Below are positions 17,228-24,364 of a stretch of DNA of 64,000 bases, in pieces. A model generated the notes under the pieces. It had not been told where the DNA came from. It worked only from the letters and a program-made list of their open reading frames with translations, and ran no database searches. Position 1 is the stretch's first letter. Every line of letters starts with the position of its first letter. This DNA comes from Thiohalocapsa sp. ML1 (GTDB lineage: Bacteria > Pseudomonadota > Gammaproteobacteria > Chromatiales > Chromatiaceae): NCBI RefSeq assembly GCF_001469165.1, contig NZ_JABX01000001.1, positions 248,001-312,000 of the forward strand. The letters run 5' to 3'. Both the position numbers and the translations under genes were made by a program.

Positions 17228-19132
17228 TCAGCCCGCCGCCAGCATGGCGCGGACTTGCGCCTCGATGGCCGTCTCGTCGAGCCCCTGGTGCCGGATCTGC
17301 TCGGCCTCGCCGCCGACGCCGGCACGGGTCGTGCCGAGGTGGGCGTAGGCGGGCCGATGGCCGCGCTCCAGGAGCCAACTGCCGAAGCGGGCGCCGAGGC
17401 CGGTCTTGCGGTTCAGCGCCTCGACCACCAGCACCACGGGCGCGGCGCCGATGCGCGCGAGCATGGCATCGTCCGGCAGGTTCAGCGTCGGCTTGTTGAC
17501 GAGGCCGACGCGGATGCCCTCGGCGCGGAGCTTGTCCACCACATGCAGGCAGCGGTACAGCATCTCGCCGAAGCTCACGATGAAGCCGGCGTCGCCGTCG
17601 CGGATCAGGTCGTCGCGGCCGGGCTCGAAGCGGTAGCCGTCGCCGAACAGCGGTGCGCCGGTCTCGCCGCGCGTCTCCGGCACCGGCGAGCGGCTGGAGA
17701 AGACGAAGCGCAGCCCCGGCTCGTGGAAGCTGCGCTCGACGCAGGCGCGCATCTGGCCCGCGTCGGCGGGGTAATACAGCCGGGTCGTGTCGTCCTCGCC
17801 GAGGCCGTTGTCCGCGGCCAGCAGGTTCAGGCCGAAGTGGCAGGTATTGTCCACCAGGTCATCGACGCCGGCGTGGGACAGGTTGCAGAGCACGTTGGCG
17901 CGGTTCATCCGCGCCATGAAGATCTCGGACAGGCACATGTCCAGGAAGGCGGCATAGGTGCCGAAGATGCCCTGCTTGCCCGGCGCGTGGCCGAAGCCGG
18001 CGGCGGCGGAGAAGTTGGCCCGCTCCATGATGCCGCCCATGCGGAAGACCTCGGGGTAGGTCTCGGCGATCAGCCCGAGGCCGCAGGACTCGCCCAAGTC
18101 GCTGTCGATGCAGAGCACCCGCGCGCTGCGCTCGGCCGCGGTCATATCGCCGAGCAGCCGCACCACGGTCGCCTCGAATTCGCGCCGAGTCTTCTTCGAC
18201 GGCAGGTCCGCCGCGAAGCTGTAAGTGCGGGTCGCCGACCTGGCCTCGGCGAGCATGCGTGCCGCGTCGGCGTGGCCGCGGGCTTCCAGCCAGCGCATCG
18301 CAAGCTCGGGGTCCAGCGCGTCGTGGCCATGGATGGTCCCTTCCACACCCTCGATGCCGGGCGCCATGGGCCGGTCGTTGACGACGGCGACGGGGCCGCG
18401 GGTCTGCGCGGCCGCGCACAGCCGGCCGAACAGGTCGTCGAGATCCTCGCCGGGGCCGCGCAGCACTTCGAGGCCGTGCCCGGCCAGCGTGCGCGCCACG
18501 TCGAATTGCAGGTAGCGCGACGGTGCACCGCTGCAGGTGGAGTCGTTGTTGTCGATGATGAGCTTCAGGTCCAGCCCGAGTCCCACCGCGTGGCGCGCGG
18601 CCTCGGCGTCGTTGCCCTCCTGCTGCGAGCCGTCGGAGCCGAGGCAGACCACCGCCTTGCCCGGATTGGCCAGCGCGATGCCGTTCACATACGGCCACAG
18701 GTGCCCGAGCCGCCCGCCGGAGAAGCCGATGCCGTGCTGCTCGCAGCGCTCCGGATGGCCGGGCAGGCGCGAATGGGGCTCGCGGTAGGTCATCAGCGCG
18801 TCGGCGGGGAGCTTGCCGTGCAGCGCCGCGAACACGTACTGGGTCGCCACGCGGTGACCCGCCTCGTCGAACAGCACCGGCACGAAGCGCTCGCGCTCGC
18901 CGCGGAACAGCGCATCGAGCAGCACCGCCTCCGGCACCGTGTCGTAGGCGCCGCCGGTGTGACCGGACCAGCCCTTGGCGGCCGACAGCGCCGTGAAGAA
19001 GACGATGGCCGACCGGCACAGCGCGATGTTGCGCGCGATGACCGCGCGCTGTGCGGGGTTCAGCGTCCGGGTCTCGCTCGACAGCGACAATGGCTCGTAG
19101 TCGGCGAGGGGGATGGGGAAGGGGGCGGACAT
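17228..19132 (-). CDS. transketolase family protein
   Basis: A 634-residue single-chain transketolase-like enzyme containing TPP-binding, pyrimidine-binding and C-terminal domains. The TPP motif is SDGSQQEGN (about residue 166) followed by LIIDNND; GHTGGAYD and SGGRLGHLWPYVNG lie in front, as in transketolases. The C-terminal domain (about 470-625) closely matches the N-terminal part of the GT61 fusion at 36767-38572. Its context is an SDR, a sugar-phosphate isomerase and phosphatases, not pentose-phosphate genes. It therefore probably makes or shortens a ketose for the envelope product rather than serving central metabolism (inference). Confidence 0.88.
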   Translation of the reverse strand: MSAPFPIPLADYEPLSLSSETRTLNPAQRAVIARNIALCRSAIVFFTALSAAKGWSGHTGGAYDTVPEAVLLDALFRGERERFVPVLFDEAGHRVATQYVFAALHGKLPADALMTYREPHSRLPGHPERCEQHGIGFSGGRLGHLWPYVNGIALANPGKAVVCLGSDGSQQEGNDAEAARHAVGLGLDLKLIIDNNDSTCSGAPSRYLQFDVARTLAGHGLEVLRGPGEDLDDLFGRLCAAAQTRGPVAVVNDRPMAPGIEGVEGTIHGHDALDPELAMRWLEARGHADAARMLAEARSATRTYSFAADLPSKKTRREFEATVVRLLGDMTAAERSARVLCIDSDLGESCGLGLIAETYPEVFRMGGIMERANFSAAAGFGHAPGKQGIFGTYAAFLDMCLSEIFMARMNRANVLCNLSHAGVDDLVDNTCHFGLNLLAADNGLGEDDTTRLYYPADAGQMRACVERSFHEPGLRFVFSSRSPVPETRGETGAPLFGDGYRFEPGRDDLIRDGDAGFIVSFGEMLYRCLHVVDKLRAEGIRVGLVNKPTLNLPDDAMLARIGAAPVVLVVEALNRKTGLGARFGSWLLERGHRPAYAHLGTTRAGVGGEAEQIRHQGLDETAIEAQVRAMLAAG

Positions 19133-19249
19133 GGGGGTGTGGGTCTCCGGAGTCGATTGAATTTGGTGGCTGTTGCCGATGCCTGCGCCGACACGATTGC
19201 GTTTGGTTGGCTGTCGATGGCAGCGCTTGGGGCACTCACCGCGGCCCGG

Positions 19250-20020
19250 CTACATCAAGCTCACCCCGCCGTTGACGCAGAGGTATTGGCCCGTGGCAAA
19301 TCCCGCATCGGCCGCGGCGAAATAGCGCACCGCGGCGACGATGTCGGCGGGCTCGCCGACGCGGCCCATGGGCACGCGGGTCTGCTCGTAGGCGGCCTTT
19401 TTCTCGGCGAAGCCGGGCTCGGCGACGTGGCGCTCCACCGGCACCCAGCCGGGGGCGACGGTATTCACCGTAATGCCGAAGGGCGCGAGCTCCGTGGCCA
19501 GGCTGCGGGTGAAGCCGAGCAGAGCGCTCTTCGCCGTCACATAGGCGCTGTAGTGATTGACGGTGCGAAAGCAGACATCGCTGCCGATGCTGATGATGCG
19601 GCCGAAGCCGGCGGCCTTCATGGCCGGCAGGCAGGCCTGCGTCAGCAGGTACGGCCCCTTCACGAAGTCATCGAGCGCCGCCTGGAACACGGCCCAAGGC
19701 TGCTCCTCGAAGGGCACCTGCGGGTGTGGTCCGCTCGCGTTCAGCACCAGCGTGTCGGCGCGGCCGAGGCGCTCCGCCAGCTCGCCGTAGAGGCGCGCCA
19801 CGTCGCCGGGCTCGCGCACATCGCCTTGCAGCAGCACGCCGTCGCCGCCGGCGGCGCGGACCTCGGCGAGGGTCTGCTCGGCACGGGCGCCGTCGCGGGC
19901 GAAATTGATGCCGACGCGAAAGCCCGAGCGTGCGAGCCCGACCGCAATGGCCCGGCCGAGCCCGGCGCTGGCACCTGAGATCAGCGCGACGCGCGGTGAG
20001 GGTGCCGCCGAGGCAGTCAT
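19250..20020 (-). CDS. SDR-family oxidoreductase
   Basis: A 256-residue classical short-chain dehydrogenase. Cofactor motif SGASAGLGRAI (about residues 15-25), N-A-S-G in place of N-N-A-G, the catalytic Ser in ISIGSDV and Y-x-x-x-K in YSAYVTAKSALLGF. The ending GQYLCVNGGVSLM is typical of the family. The ATG at 20018-20020 overlaps the isomerase stop (ATGA). It resembles FabG-like and sugar or 3-oxoacyl reductases; the substrate is not determined. A 117-bp gap follows before the transketolase gene. Confidence 0.87.
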   Translation of the reverse strand: MTASAAPSPRVALISGASAGLGRAIAVGLARSGFRVGINFARDGARAEQTLAEVRAAGGDGVLLQGDVREPGDVARLYGELAERLGRADTLVLNASGPHPQVPFEEQPWAVFQAALDDFVKGPYLLTQACLPAMKAAGFGRIISIGSDVCFRTVNHYSAYVTAKSALLGFTRSLATELAPFGITVNTVAPGWVPVERHVAEPGFAEKKAAYEQTRVPMGRVGEPADIVAAVRYFAAADAGFATGQYLCVNGGVSLM

Positions 20021-20925
20021 CCCGGGAGAACCTCCGCCAGCAGCGCGCGCAGATTCGCGAGGCTCCGCTCGGTGCCGGCGCGCACGTCCTGCGGCTCCTC
20101 GTACTCGATGCCGAAGTAGCCGCGGTAGCCGGTGCCGAGCAGCAGGTCCAGGATCGGCCGCCACTGGATCTCGCCATCGCCAAAGGCACAGAAGGCCGGC
20201 CCGCCGCAGCCCCAGCGCACATCCTTCCAATGGCTGTAGCGGACCCACTGGCGGGTCCAGCGCAGCGCCATCAGCGGGTCGGCGCCCTGGTTGAGAAAAT
20301 TGGCCGGGTCGTAGTTCAGGCCCACCGCCGGGCTCTCGATGCCCGCCATCAGCCGCGCCACCCGCTGCCCGGTGGCCGTGGGGCCGCCGTGGTTCTCGAT
20401 GACGACGGCAACGCCGGCCTGCTCGGCGTGGGCGCCGACCTCGTTGAAGGCCGCGTGCAGCCGGCTGAAGGTCGCGTCGTCCGGGGCATCGTCGCGGTGC
20501 CCGCCGGAGAGCAGCCGCACGAACGGCGCACCGAGCTCGGCCGCGGCGTCGATGAACCAGTGCGCGTTGCGCAGGTGCTCGCGGCGCGCCGCCGGGTCGG
20601 CGGTCGCAAAATCGTTGCGCCCGGCGACGCAGAGCAGGCTCGCGCCGGCGTCCGCGGCCCAGCGGCGCACCGCGGGCAGCGCGGCCAGGTCGGGCTCATG
20701 GCTGAGGTGCTTCGGCGCCTGCGGATGGGCGTTCAGCTCCACTAGCGGCAGGCCCAGCGCCACCGCGGCATCGAAGTAGGCCGGCATCTCATACTCGCGC
20801 CAGCCCCAGGCGGCACAGACGAAGCTCGGCATGGTGTCGGGCAGCGGCACAGGCATGGTCGGCACAGGCATGGTCGGGCTCGGCATCGGCACGGATGGCT
20901 TGGGTTGGACGCTGCCGCGGATCAT
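20017..20925 (-). CDS. sugar phosphate isomerase/epimerase (AP-endonuclease-2 fold)
   Basis: A 302-residue TIM-barrel protein of the xylose-isomerase-like group. Metal ligands are visible in VVIENHGG (Glu), GLNYDPANF (Asp), YSHWKDV (His) and GIEYEEP (Glu), as in sugar phosphate isomerases and epimerases. The ATG at 20923-20925 overlaps the VOC stop (ATGA). The first 31 residues are a proline-rich MPVP-type leader that comes from a 15-bp DNA repeat, so translation could also begin at the ATG that opens MPSFVCAAW. The chemistry is likely a ketose/aldose or epimer interconversion in the same pathway as the transketolase. Confidence 0.82.
   Translation of the reverse strand: MIRGSVQPKPSVPMPSPTMPVPTMPVPLPDTMPSFVCAAWGWREYEMPAYFDAAVALGLPLVELNAHPQAPKHLSHEPDLAALPAVRRWAADAGASLLCVAGRNDFATADPAARREHLRNAHWFIDAAAELGAPFVRLLSGGHRDDAPDDATFSRLHAAFNEVGAHAEQAGVAVVIENHGGPTATGQRVARLMAGIESPAVGLNYDPANFLNQGADPLMALRWTRQWVRYSHWKDVRWGCGGPAFCAFGDGEIQWRPILDLLLGTGYRGYFGIEYEEPQDVRAGTERSLANLRALLAEVLPG
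20846..20875. repeat. 15-bp tandem repeat at the 5' end of the isomerase gene
   Basis: The unit GGCACAGGCATGGTC occurs twice, at 20846-20860 and 20861-20875, and a degenerate third copy follows. On the minus strand it encodes repeated T-M-P-V-P and supplies several in-frame ATG codons just behind the coupled start. Confidence 0.85.
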
Positions 20926-21632
20926 TCCGCGCTGCGCCCGGGCAGCAGTGCCGTCAGCAGGCGCTGCGCGAGGCCGGCACGCGCACGCCCGACGCCGACC
21001 GGCGGCTGCACGGCCGAGCGCGGCAGCGCGCTGACCAGCTCCAGCTTCACCTGCCCGAGCGCGGAGCTCGGATTGACGTAGTAGCGCAGGCTGACGCCGC
21101 CGCCGCTGCCGAAGCCGCGCTGGTTGCCGTTGGTGCCCTCCATCAGCGGCTTGAAGCCGCGCGCCTGCACGGCCTCGCCGAGCTCGTCGACATCGGCGTC
21201 GCCGGCGGGGCGAAAGGCGACATGGCCGATCACCGGCGCAAGTCGCAGCAGACAATCCTGCCGGTCCGCCCGCGCGTTCTCGGGGCAGAACACCTCCAGC
21301 CGGCAGCGGCTGTCGTCGCGGCGCTCGGCGGTCGTGACCACGACGCGCAGGTCCTCCTGCCCGCACTGCGCGCGCAGCAGGCCGGCGACGACGGTGCTCT
21401 CGAAGCGCTCGGTGACCTGATAGCCGAGCCCTTGGAGCTCATCGACCACCTCGGCGCCCGTGCCCCAGGGCACCATGACGCCGACGTGGTCGAAGGCGAG
21501 CCCGGCGGCGAGCGCCGCGTCGCCGAGCAGCGCCGCCGGCTCCGCGAGCCGGGTGGCGAACAGGCCGGCGACCCGCTCGATGGCGGCGAGGTGGGATTCC
21601 TCCGGTGCCCGGCAGGCGAAATTCTCGATCAT
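20922..21632 (-). CDS. VOC-superfamily (glyoxalase-like) protein
   Basis: A 236-residue protein. Two half-motifs of the vicinal-oxygen-chelate fold are visible: FDHVGVMVPWGTGAEVV (about residue 47) and IGHVAFRPAGDADVDEL (about 137), each opening with an H-V-x-x-x strand that would supply a metal ligand. Family members are glyoxalases, epimerases or dioxygenases; I cannot say which applies. The start ATG is at 21630-21632. Its stop overlaps the isomerase gene and the aminotransferase lies 58 bp upstream. Confidence 0.6.
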   Translation of the reverse strand: MIENFACRAPEESHLAAIERVAGLFATRLAEPAALLGDAALAAGLAFDHVGVMVPWGTGAEVVDELQGLGYQVTERFESTVVAGLLRAQCGQEDLRVVVTTAERRDDSRCRLEVFCPENARADRQDCLLRLAPVIGHVAFRPAGDADVDELGEAVQARGFKPLMEGTNGNQRGFGSGGGVSLRYYVNPSSALGQVKLELVSALPRSAVQPPVGVGRARAGLAQRLLTALLPGRSAE

Positions 21633-21690
21633 GCGGCTGGCCTCGCGGGGCGGTTGTACATGGCTGGAACAGGCGTGGGCGGGCCGCGGC

Positions 21691-22788
21691 TCAGGCGGCG
21701 TAGAACCGCGCCACGGCGTCGGCGACGTAGGCGATCTGGGCGTCGGTCAAGTGCTCGTTGACCGGCAGCGATAGGATGCGGCCCGACTGCGCCTCGCAGA
21801 CCGGGAAGTCGCCGGGGCCATGGCCCATCGCACGGCACGGCGCCTGCAAGTGGATCGGGATCGGGTAGTGGATCTTGGTCTCGACGCCGCGCTCGGCGAG
21901 GAAGCCGATCAGGGCGTCGCGCGCCTCGACCTGGATCACGTAGGTGTGGAACACGGGCTCGGCGTCGGCGCGCCGCGGCGGCAGCGTCACGCCGTCGATG
22001 CCGGCGAGCAGTCGGTCGTAGTGCGCGGCATGGCGGCGGCGCGCGGCGGTGATGTCGGCGAGCCGCGCGAGGCCGAAGCGGGCCACCGTAGCCTGGAGCG
22101 TGTCGAGCCGGCTGTTGTAGCCGAAGTGTGCGATCTCGTTGCGGTTGCAGAGCCCGTGGTTGCGCAGCCGGCGCAGCCGCTCGGCCAGCTCCGGCCGGCT
22201 GGTGGTGACGACGCCGCCGTCGCCCGCCACGGGCAGGTTCTTGAGCGGGTGCAGGCTGAAGCAGCCGGCGTTGCCGAAGGCGCCCACCGGGCGACCTTGC
22301 AGGCTCGCGCCCACCGCCTGCGCGGCGTCCTCGACCACGGCGAGCCCGTGGCGCTCCGCGATGGCCGCGAGCGCCGGCATGTCCGCAGGCGTGCCGGTGA
22401 GATGCACCGGCAGCAGCGCGCGGGTGCGCGGCGTGACGGCGGCGGCCACGGCGTCCGGGTCCAGGTTGTAGTCCGCGCCCACATCGGCGAACACCGGTGT
22501 CGCGCCCGTTGCGACGATGGCCCCGGCGCTGGCGATGAAGCTGTTGGGCGCGGTGATGACCTCGTCACCCGGGCCGATGTCGAGCGCCTTCAGCGCCAGG
22601 AACAGCGCATCGTGGCCGGAATTGACGCCGACGGCGTATTCGCTGTGGCAAAGCGCGGCGAAGTCCTGCTCGAATTGCGTCACCGACTCGCCGAGAATGA
22701 AGTCGGTATCGCTCAGGTGCCGCCGCAGTTGCCGGGCCAGCGCGTCGTGGTCGAAATGCCGGCGCAGTGCGAGATAGGGGACTTGCAT
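21691..22788 (-). CDS. DegT/DnrJ/EryC1/StrS-family aminotransferase
   Basis: A 365-residue PLP-dependent sugar aminotransferase. Typical blocks are GVNSGHDALFLAL (phosphate cup), VEDAAQAVGA (Asp that binds the pyridine nitrogen), SLHPLKNLPVAGDGG with the PLP lysine, and IHYPIPIHLQ. It would transaminate a keto-sugar nucleotide, for example the 4-keto product of an epimerase or UXS-type enzyme. First gene of a run of minus-strand genes after a 498-bp spacer. Start ATG at 22786-22788. In some members of this family a missing lysine makes a dehydratase; here the lysine is present. Confidence 0.9.
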   Translation of the reverse strand: MQVPYLALRRHFDHDALARQLRRHLSDTDFILGESVTQFEQDFAALCHSEYAVGVNSGHDALFLALKALDIGPGDEVITAPNSFIASAGAIVATGATPVFADVGADYNLDPDAVAAAVTPRTRALLPVHLTGTPADMPALAAIAERHGLAVVEDAAQAVGASLQGRPVGAFGNAGCFSLHPLKNLPVAGDGGVVTTSRPELAERLRRLRNHGLCNRNEIAHFGYNSRLDTLQATVARFGLARLADITAARRRHAAHYDRLLAGIDGVTLPPRRADAEPVFHTYVIQVEARDALIGFLAERGVETKIHYPIPIHLQAPCRAMGHGPGDFPVCEAQSGRILSLPVNEHLTDAQIAYVADAVARFYAA

Positions 22789-22888
22789 GCTATAGGCTCG
22801 AAAATCGGTGGTGAGAATTTAGGGGACCGTTAAAAAACTACCGATACACACTCATCTTCGCACCTCAGCCGAGATTGCCTGCGTGGGA

Positions 22889-22914
22889 CAAATGCTCGCA
22901 GATGAGTCAGGTTC
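22889..22914. repeat. 26-bp dispersed repeat, copy 1
   Basis: This segment begins CAAATGCTCGCAGATG and matches the segment at 51288-51313 at 22 of 26 positions; all four differences are transitions. Both copies lie in gene-free spacers close to other repeats. Confidence 0.55.
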
Positions 22915-22986
22915 TGTGTGCAGCACAGTGCAATGATGCCCGTCGGTTCAAGGCGCAGCCTCGCTGGAGAGATCGAAGTCTTTTGG

Positions 22987-23071
22987 AACTACGAAAGACA
23001 CGAAACACGCGAAAAAGGACGGATTCGTAACTCGCTTCGGTCCTTTCGCGCTTTTCGCGTGTTTCGTAGTT
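22987..23071. repeat. 85-bp imperfect palindromic element
   Basis: The left arm (22987-23020) begins AACTACGAAAGACACGAAAC and the right arm (23040-23071) is its near reverse complement, ending CGTGTTTCGTAGTT. They are separated by about 20 bases. The GAAA-rich arms resemble the intergenic palindromic repeats that are common in environmental Proteobacteria. The RNA could form a long hairpin. It sits in the spacer upstream of both the aminotransferase and the epimerase 3' end. Confidence 0.75.
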
Positions 23072-23286
23072 GCTCTGCGCAGGCTACTCTGCGGCTGGAC
23101 ACCCGCCGACACAATGCCCGCCCCAAGTTTCCGCCGCTGAGTATTTCTCCTGACCGTTTATCTTTCTCCTCTCGTCTTCTCCTCTTCTCTGCGCCCGCTA
23201 TCGCTATCGGTAAGCCTGATCCCGATCCCGATGGGCTCGATGCGCGGTCAATCTCTCATCTGCCGATTTGGCGAGTAAACGTCGCC

Positions 23287-24282
23287 TCAGCTCAAATCGA
23301 CCGACTGCATCAGCCGGATGTTGTAATAGCGCTCGTCGTCCATCGGATTCGGGATCTTGCCGGCCTTGAACGCGGCGACCAGGTCTCGTACCGCATCCTC
23401 GATGGTGTGCCGCGGCACGAAGCCGAGCTCCTTGCCGATACGCTCTGACGAGATGTGATAGGAGCGCTGATCGTTGCTCGGCGTCACCTCGATGGGGACC
23501 TCGCCCACCACGCTGCGGACCATCTCCGCGAGCTCGCGCACGCGATGGTTCTGGTAGCCGGCATTGAAGATCTTGCCGTCAATGGCCTCGTCCGGGGCCG
23601 CCAGCGCCAGCAGATAGATGTCCACCATATCCTGGATGTGGATGTTCGGGCGCTTCTGCTCGCCGCCGAAGACCTTGATCAGGCCGTTGTTCAAGGCGTG
23701 GTTGGTGAGGATGTTCACGGTGAGATCGAGCCGCAGCCGCGGTGAATAGCCGCAGACCGTGGCCGGGCGGATTACCAGGGTCGTGAAACCGGGCGCGCGC
23801 GCCTCCTCCAGGTAGGTCTCGCACAGGGCCTTGTACTTGGAATAGTCGGTCAGCGGATCGAGCGGCAGGTCTTCGGTGACGTTCTCGGTGTCCTTGATGC
23901 CGTACACCGAAGACGACGAGGCGTAGATGAAGCGCTTGACGCCGGCCGCCTTGGCGCTGTCCACGAGACCCAGGAAGGCGTCATAGTTGATGGATTTGCC
24001 GAGCGCCGGGTTCAGCTCGTAGCTCGGGTCGTTCGAGATACAGGCGAGATGGATCACCGCGTCGCAGCCGGGCATGATCTCATCGAGCAGCGCGCGGTCT
24101 CGGATGTCGCCGCGGATCTCGGTCAGCGCCGGGTTGCCGCGGGCCGCATCCAGCACGTTGTCGCCGTAGAGATAGAGATCGATCACCTTCACCGCGTAGC
24201 CGGCATCAAGGAGCTGCGGCACCAGTACGGCGCCGACATAGCCGGCACCGCCGGTGACGAGGATGGTCTTCGCTGGATTCAC
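23287..24282 (-). CDS. NAD-dependent nucleotide-sugar epimerase/dehydratase
   Basis: A 331-residue extended SDR. NAD motif TGGAGYVG at about residues 10-17, catalytic ASSSSVYG and DYSKYKALCE (Y-x-x-x-K), then LVIRPATVCGYSPR and the C-terminal IEDAVRDLVAAF. It resembles epimerases found beside heptose and deoxysugar genes. Being directly downstream of the heptose-type fusion gene, it may act on an NDP-heptose or NDP-hexose; the exact reaction is not determinable by eye. Start ATG at 24280-24282, 76 bp after the fusion gene's stop. Confidence 0.86.
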   Translation of the reverse strand: MNPAKTILVTGGAGYVGAVLVPQLLDAGYAVKVIDLYLYGDNVLDAARGNPALTEIRGDIRDRALLDEIMPGCDAVIHLACISNDPSYELNPALGKSINYDAFLGLVDSAKAAGVKRFIYASSSSVYGIKDTENVTEDLPLDPLTDYSKYKALCETYLEEARAPGFTTLVIRPATVCGYSPRLRLDLTVNILTNHALNNGLIKVFGGEQKRPNIHIQDMVDIYLLALAAPDEAIDGKIFNAGYQNHRVRELAEMVRSVVGEVPIEVTPSNDQRSYHISSERIGKELGFVPRHTIEDAVRDLVAAFKAGKIPNPMDDERYYNIRLMQSVDLS

Positions 24283-24322
24283 TGCGGGCCTCTTTCGGAT
24301 GGATCTGCGGATTGAGCTCGGT

Positions 24323-24364
24323 GTATCGGCTCAAGCGTATCGGCTCAAGCGTATCGGCTCAGGT
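24323..24364. repeat. 14-bp tandem repeat across the end of the heptose fusion gene
   Basis: The unit GTATCGGCTCAAGC occurs at 24323-24336 and 24337-24350, with a variant at 24351-24364. The third unit contains the stop codon of the fusion gene (TGA on the minus strand at 24359-24361), so the repeat straddles its 3' end. Confidence 0.85.

Larger units (their letters stand above)
22789..23286. other. 498-bp spacer with repeats; candidate promoter region
   Basis: No gene is visible. Next to the aminotransferase start (22800-22855) the DNA is clearly AT-richer than its surroundings, which would suit a minus-strand promoter, but I see no convincing -35/-10 pair. Further in lie a dispersed repeat copy (22889-22914), a long imperfect palindrome (22987-23071), a pyrimidine-rich stretch (about 23148-23195) and a short CCCGAT repeat (about 23218-23232). 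Confidence 0.5.

Noticed and set aside
17192-19978. 928-codon open frame on the plus strand opposite the transketolase and SDR genes
   Set aside because: Composition is repetitive Ala/Gly/Arg/His, with no known motif, and it spans two well-supported opposite-strand genes. High GC makes antisense frames stay open.
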